This document shows positions 63,555 to 64,000 of a DNA stretch of 64,000 nt, piece after piece (within the stretch, counting starts at the first letter, position 1; the number at the start of each line of letters is the position of its first letter). The DNA is from Psychrobacter sp. Pi2-1. Lineage in GTDB: Bacteria > Pseudomonadota > Gammaproteobacteria > Pseudomonadales > Moraxellaceae. Below the pieces are notes generated by a model. The model was not told the DNA's origin and searched no databases. It was given only the letters and a program-made list of their open reading frames with translations. The DNA lies in contig NZ_CAJHBO010000004.1 of NCBI RefSeq assembly GCF_904846645.1, positions 62,001 through 126,000 on the forward strand, written 5' to 3'. Position numbers and translations under genes: made by a program.

Positions 63555-64000
63555 TTAACGACGCATCATATTGGCAAAACGCTGTAATAAACTCACATCT
63601 GCTTCGTTTTTGAGCAACGCACCATATAGAGGTGGAATAGATTTCTCGCCGCGCAGATTTTCTTCTAGCTCGTCCTGAGCCATATCATCAGCAAGTAACA
63701 AGGTTAACCAGTCGACCAACTCAGACGTTGATGGCGGCTTTTTAAGACCTTGAATACCACGCAGTTTATAAAAGATATCCAATGCATCATTGACCAGTTT
63801 TTCTTGAATATCTGGAAAATGCACTTCGATGATTTGGCGCATGGTTTCTTCTTCTGGGAAGTCAATATAGTGGAAGAAACAACGACGCAAAAATGCATCT
63901 GGTAGCTCTTTTTCATTGTTTGAAGTAATAATAACTACTGGACGCTGCGCCGCTGTAATAGTCTCACCCGTCTCATAAACATAAAAAGACATCTTATCAA
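63555..64000 (-). CDS. MoxR-family AAA+ ATPase (5' end outside window)
   Basis: C-terminal part only (about 148 residues); the frame is open to the right edge, and the ATG at 63992 lies inside a conserved region, so it is not the start. Visible are the sensor-1 strand PVVIITSNNEKELPDAFLRRCFFHYIDFP (parts: IITSNNEKELPDAFLRR, the arginine finger region, and CFFHYIDFP) and the C-terminal lid with STSELVDWLTLLL. Walker motifs lie outside. Paired with the VWA gene at 62185, the standard MoxR-VWA arrangement. Confidence 0.9.
   Translation of the reverse strand, partial: DKMSFYVYETGETITAAQRPVVIITSNNEKELPDAFLRRCFFHYIDFPEEETMRQIIEVHFPDIQEKLVNDALDIFYKLRGIQGLKKPPSTSELVDWLTLLLADDMAQDELEENLRGEKSIPPLYGALLKNEADVSLLQRFANMMRR

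Overview
The window looks like a chromosomal segment of a moderate-G+C gammaproteobacterium of the Moraxellaceae, most likely Psychrobacter. This is inferred from the look of the proteins and the gene mix (stand-alone RnfB, DUF3144 protein, several BCCT carriers, PuuAB/AguAB polyamine catabolism, glutaryl-CoA pathway), not from a database search. No rRNA, tRNA, CRISPR array, transposase or prophage block was recognised. Both edges cut genes: rnfB at the left and a MoxR-type ATPase at the right.

Layout. 1-4.4 kb: rnfB, nth, metK, a DUF3144 protein and a Kazal-like lipoprotein. 4.4-9.9 kb: three tandem BCCT osmolyte carriers made by duplication. 10-22.9 kb (mostly minus strand): PQQ sugar dehydrogenase, clpB with a heat-shock-type promoter, an L,D-transpeptidase, an SDR/acyl-CoA synthetase pair, topoisomerase IB, a GNAT enzyme, ppnP, prfB with its programmed +1 frameshift, a HAD phosphatase and a gamma carbonic anhydrase. 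23.4-34.3 kb (plus strand): carA-carB, greA, a secreted Thr/Val-rich protein, a radical-SAM/DUF4130 DNA-repair-like pair and a glycosyltransferase.

34.4-50.8 kb is a catabolic island. AguA and AguB convert agmatine to putrescine; PuuA, PuuB, an aldehyde dehydrogenase and PuuD convert putrescine to GABA; GabT and GabD convert GABA to succinate. An XRE-cupin regulator (PuuR type), an NhaC-family carrier, an APC permease and an IclR regulator accompany them. 50.8-54.4 kb continues with a family III CoA-transferase, glutaryl-CoA dehydrogenase and a second IclR regulator, so GabT/GabD may also serve 5-aminovalerate-to-glutarate catabolism.

54.5-57.5 kb is the most unusual part. Three tandem stand-alone Hint (hedgehog/intein-like) proteins all have Gly in place of the first catalytic Cys and Asp in place of the terminal Asn, and differ completely in their central parts. 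They lie directly downstream of a C-terminal remnant of an RtcR-type regulator. After that come a membrane-anchored glutamate-synthase-like flavoprotein, a phosphodiester glycosidase lipoprotein, hmp with a 41-bp palindrome containing an NsrR-like site, and a VWA/MoxR pair.

Start codons were corrected where a ribosome binding site or family length favoured an internal ATG. Palindromes, hairpins, terminators and promoters were found by eye and have not been tested by folding or motif software.
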